DNA of 58,972 bases from Streptomyces sp. LUP30 (GTDB lineage Bacteria; Actinomycetota; Actinomycetes; Streptomycetales; Streptomycetaceae): positions 1 to 58,972 of the forward strand of contig NZ_MJAJ01000054.1 of the NCBI RefSeq assembly GCF_001746365.1. Reading direction: 5' to 3'. Shown here piece after piece: positions 57,665-58,972 of this stretch; position 1 is the first letter of the stretch; each line of letters begins with the position of its first letter. The position numbers and the translations under genes are program-made. The notes under the pieces are model-generated. The model made no database searches and was not told the DNA's origin. It worked only from the letters and a program-made list of their open reading frames with translations.

Positions 57665-58972
57665 GAGGGCTGCTCCGAGGGCGTGACGGCGGTCTTGCGC
57701 AGGCCGCGCTCGACGCGGTCGGCGAGGCCCTGGGCCTCGTTGCCGAGACCGGCCTGGGCGGGGGCCGTGGTGGCGCCGGTCGCGGTGGCCCGGGGGGCGG
57801 GCTGCGGGGAGTCGACGGTCCGGCCGTCGGCCCAGCCGGAGACGGCGTAGACGACGACGGGCGCGTCGGTGAGGACCGACACCGTCCACGCGGCCCGCTG
57901 CCGGTCGCCGAACCCGGCGGCCGCGGTGCCCTTCGCCGCGTACGGACGCGGCATCAGATCCGCCCGCTGGGCCAGGCCCTCCCTGGCGAACCGGGCGTCG
58001 AGCGCGCGCATGGCCGTGGCGTCCGCCTTGGTGAACAGCAGCCCGACGGTGGTCACATAGCTCTGGGTGGCGTCGGTGTAGGTGGCGCGCAGGAGGCGCT
58101 GGCAGCCGACCGGGGCGAGCACCTTGAGCAGCAGCGGGTCGAAGGCGTCGGCGCAGCCGCCGTCCGGGGCGACGGCGATCCGCGTCCAGGTGCGGTCGGC
58201 GCCGCCGGGGCCGGCGCCCTGTCCGTCCACGGTGGGCGGGAACAGCTGGTCCACGGGCACGTTGTGCCACAGACCGCCGGCGGTCGTGTAGGCGCTGCGC
58301 TCGGCGCTCTCCCCCGAGCCGCCGACGAGCCAACTGCCGGTCGCCGCGCCGCCGATGAGGCCCAGTCCGAGGACGACGCAGGCGGCGGCCGCGGCGGTGC
58401 GGCCGCGTCTGCCGAGGATGCGGGGCGTGTACCCCTCGGGCCGGCCGAACGTGACCACGGGCCGGGTGGCGCCGGGAGCGCCGCCGGGGGTCATGGGTGC
58501 GCTCCAGGAGAGCGCCGGATCGGGTCCGTTCACCGCCCCCGGAGTGCCGTCGGGCCGCTGTGGGACCGCCTTCGGTGCGGGCGGCGGCGGGGCGACGGTG
58601 AAGTCGGGTTGCCGCGCGGCCGCCGCGGGGCTCCAGGCGGGCGCTTCGTCGGCCGCCGGGCCCGGACGGGAGTCGCCGCGCGGTCCGGCTCCGGCGCCCT
58701 CCGCCCATGTCCCGGGCCGGACGGCCCCGGGCGCGGGCACCCAGCCACGGGGCAGCGGCGACCACGCCCGCTCGGAGGAGGCGCGGTCGGCCACGGGTCC
58801 CGGGGCGGAGGCGTCGCCCGGGTCGGCGGGGCGGGTGTTCCCCGCGTCGGCGGGAGGACCGTCGCCCGCGTGGGAGCCGCCGGCAGCCGCCGGTCCCGTC
58901 CCGCGCGCACCCGGCGCGGCCGCCGGGTCGAACGACGGCGCGCCGAGGGGGCGTCGGGGCGCCGTCGTTCGA
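57661..58972 (-). CDS. Pro/Ala-rich membrane protein coupled to the mycosin gene, 5'-partial
   Basis: The frame is open to the right edge, so the N-terminus is probably missing; the first in-window start is GTG 58794 (377 residues). Visible sequence gives a long Pro/Ala/Gly-rich cytosolic region (about 110 residues after 58794), then a single helix (AAAAACVVLGLGLIGGAATG), and an extracytoplasmic domain of about 200 residues. That domain has two Cys (CADAFD, VGCQRLLRA) that could pair, and the pattern SVLTDAPVVVYAVSGWADG. The topology resembles EccB/EccE-like accessory proteins, but I cannot assign a family. The four-nt overlap couples it to the mycosin, so they probably act together at the membrane. 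Confidence 0.7.
   Translation of the reverse strand, partial: RTTAPRRPLGAPSFDPAAAPGARGTGPAAAGGSHAGDGPPADAGNTRPADPGDASAPGPVADRASSERAWSPLPRGWVPAPGAVRPGTWAEGAGAGPRGDSRPGPAADEAPAWSPAAAARQPDFTVAPPPPAPKAVPQRPDGTPGAVNGPDPALSWSAPMTPGGAPGATRPVVTFGRPEGYTPRILGRRGRTAAAAACVVLGLGLIGGAATGSWLVGGSGESAERSAYTTAGGLWHNVPVDQLFPPTVDGQGAGPGGADRTWTRIAVAPDGGCADAFDPLLLKVLAPVGCQRLLRATYTDATQSYVTTVGLLFTKADATAMRALDARFAREGLAQRADLMPRPYAAKGTAAAGFGDRQRAAWTVSVLTDAPVVVYAVSGWADGRTVDSPQPAPRATATGATTAPAQAGLGNEAQGLADRVERGLRKTAVTPSEQPS

Overview
The window is strongly GC-rich chromosomal DNA with dense genes, frequent GTG starts, start/stop-overlapping operons, leaderless promoters and long antisense open frames that come only from GC-biased third codon positions. 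Gene content (BluB-CobT fusion, SseB, DUF1844, NsdA-type regulator, mycosin, MocR, many Tat/Sec secreted enzymes) points to Streptomyces or a close relative. Nothing looks like a prophage, insertion sequence, CRISPR array or integrated island. It reads as core chromosome with a few accessory-looking genes, and I saw no tRNA or rRNA.

Layout. 0.1-8.5 kb: a partial or small membrane protein, a SpoU-type RNA methyltransferase, then three cobalamin/siroheme genes on the minus strand (cobA, a giant cobT with an N-terminal disordered region and BluB domain, cobL). 8.6-12.5 kb: a GNAT acetyltransferase and the methionine ABC importer metNIQ, preceded by a Cys/Met-coding leader peptide. 12.6-20.6 kb: two small membrane proteins, GNAT, a sigma-like factor, a glycerophosphodiester phosphodiesterase, a phospholipid acyltransferase, a TetR-MFS exporter pair with a clear operator, and an aldo/keto reductase. 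20.6-22.4 kb: argH with an ARG-box promoter, flanked by three short tandem-repeat tracts. 22.5-28.7 kb: an internally duplicated secreted protein, a PNPOx-like protein, an L,D-transpeptidase-like protein, and a redox module (ferric-reductase-like membrane flavoprotein, three-domain FMN-binding protein, ApbE flavin transferase). 28.9-33.8 kb: argCJBDR, overlapping genes with an ARG-box promoter. 34.0-45.7 kb: GH51 arabinofuranosidase, DUF6314, a histidine-phosphatase homologue lacking both catalytic histidines, a MocR/EamA divergent pair, a GHL10 hydrolase, 3-hydroxyacyl-CoA dehydrogenase, Nudix and an NsdA-type regulator. 46.2-54.0 kb: translation genes pheST, an orphan histidine kinase, SpoU methyltransferase, and infC-rpmI-rplT with a long leader. 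54.1-58.97 kb: DUF1844, SseB, a beta-lactamase-fold protein, a mycosin protease and its overlapping membrane partner, which runs off the right edge.

How it works together. ArgR is encoded at the end of the operon it should repress, and ARG-box-like sites sit on the argC and argH promoters. The ferric-reductase/FMN/ApbE trio should move electrons to extracytoplasmic covalent flavins. The metNIQ leader peptide and the infC leader are candidate cis-acting RNA controls. No single wholly new system is obvious. The strongest leads are the metNIQ Cys/Met leader peptide, the triple-flavin carrier and its mosaic repeats, the roughly 830-residue disordered extension of BluB-CobT, the pseudo-phosphatase, and an interspersed palindromic repeat family.
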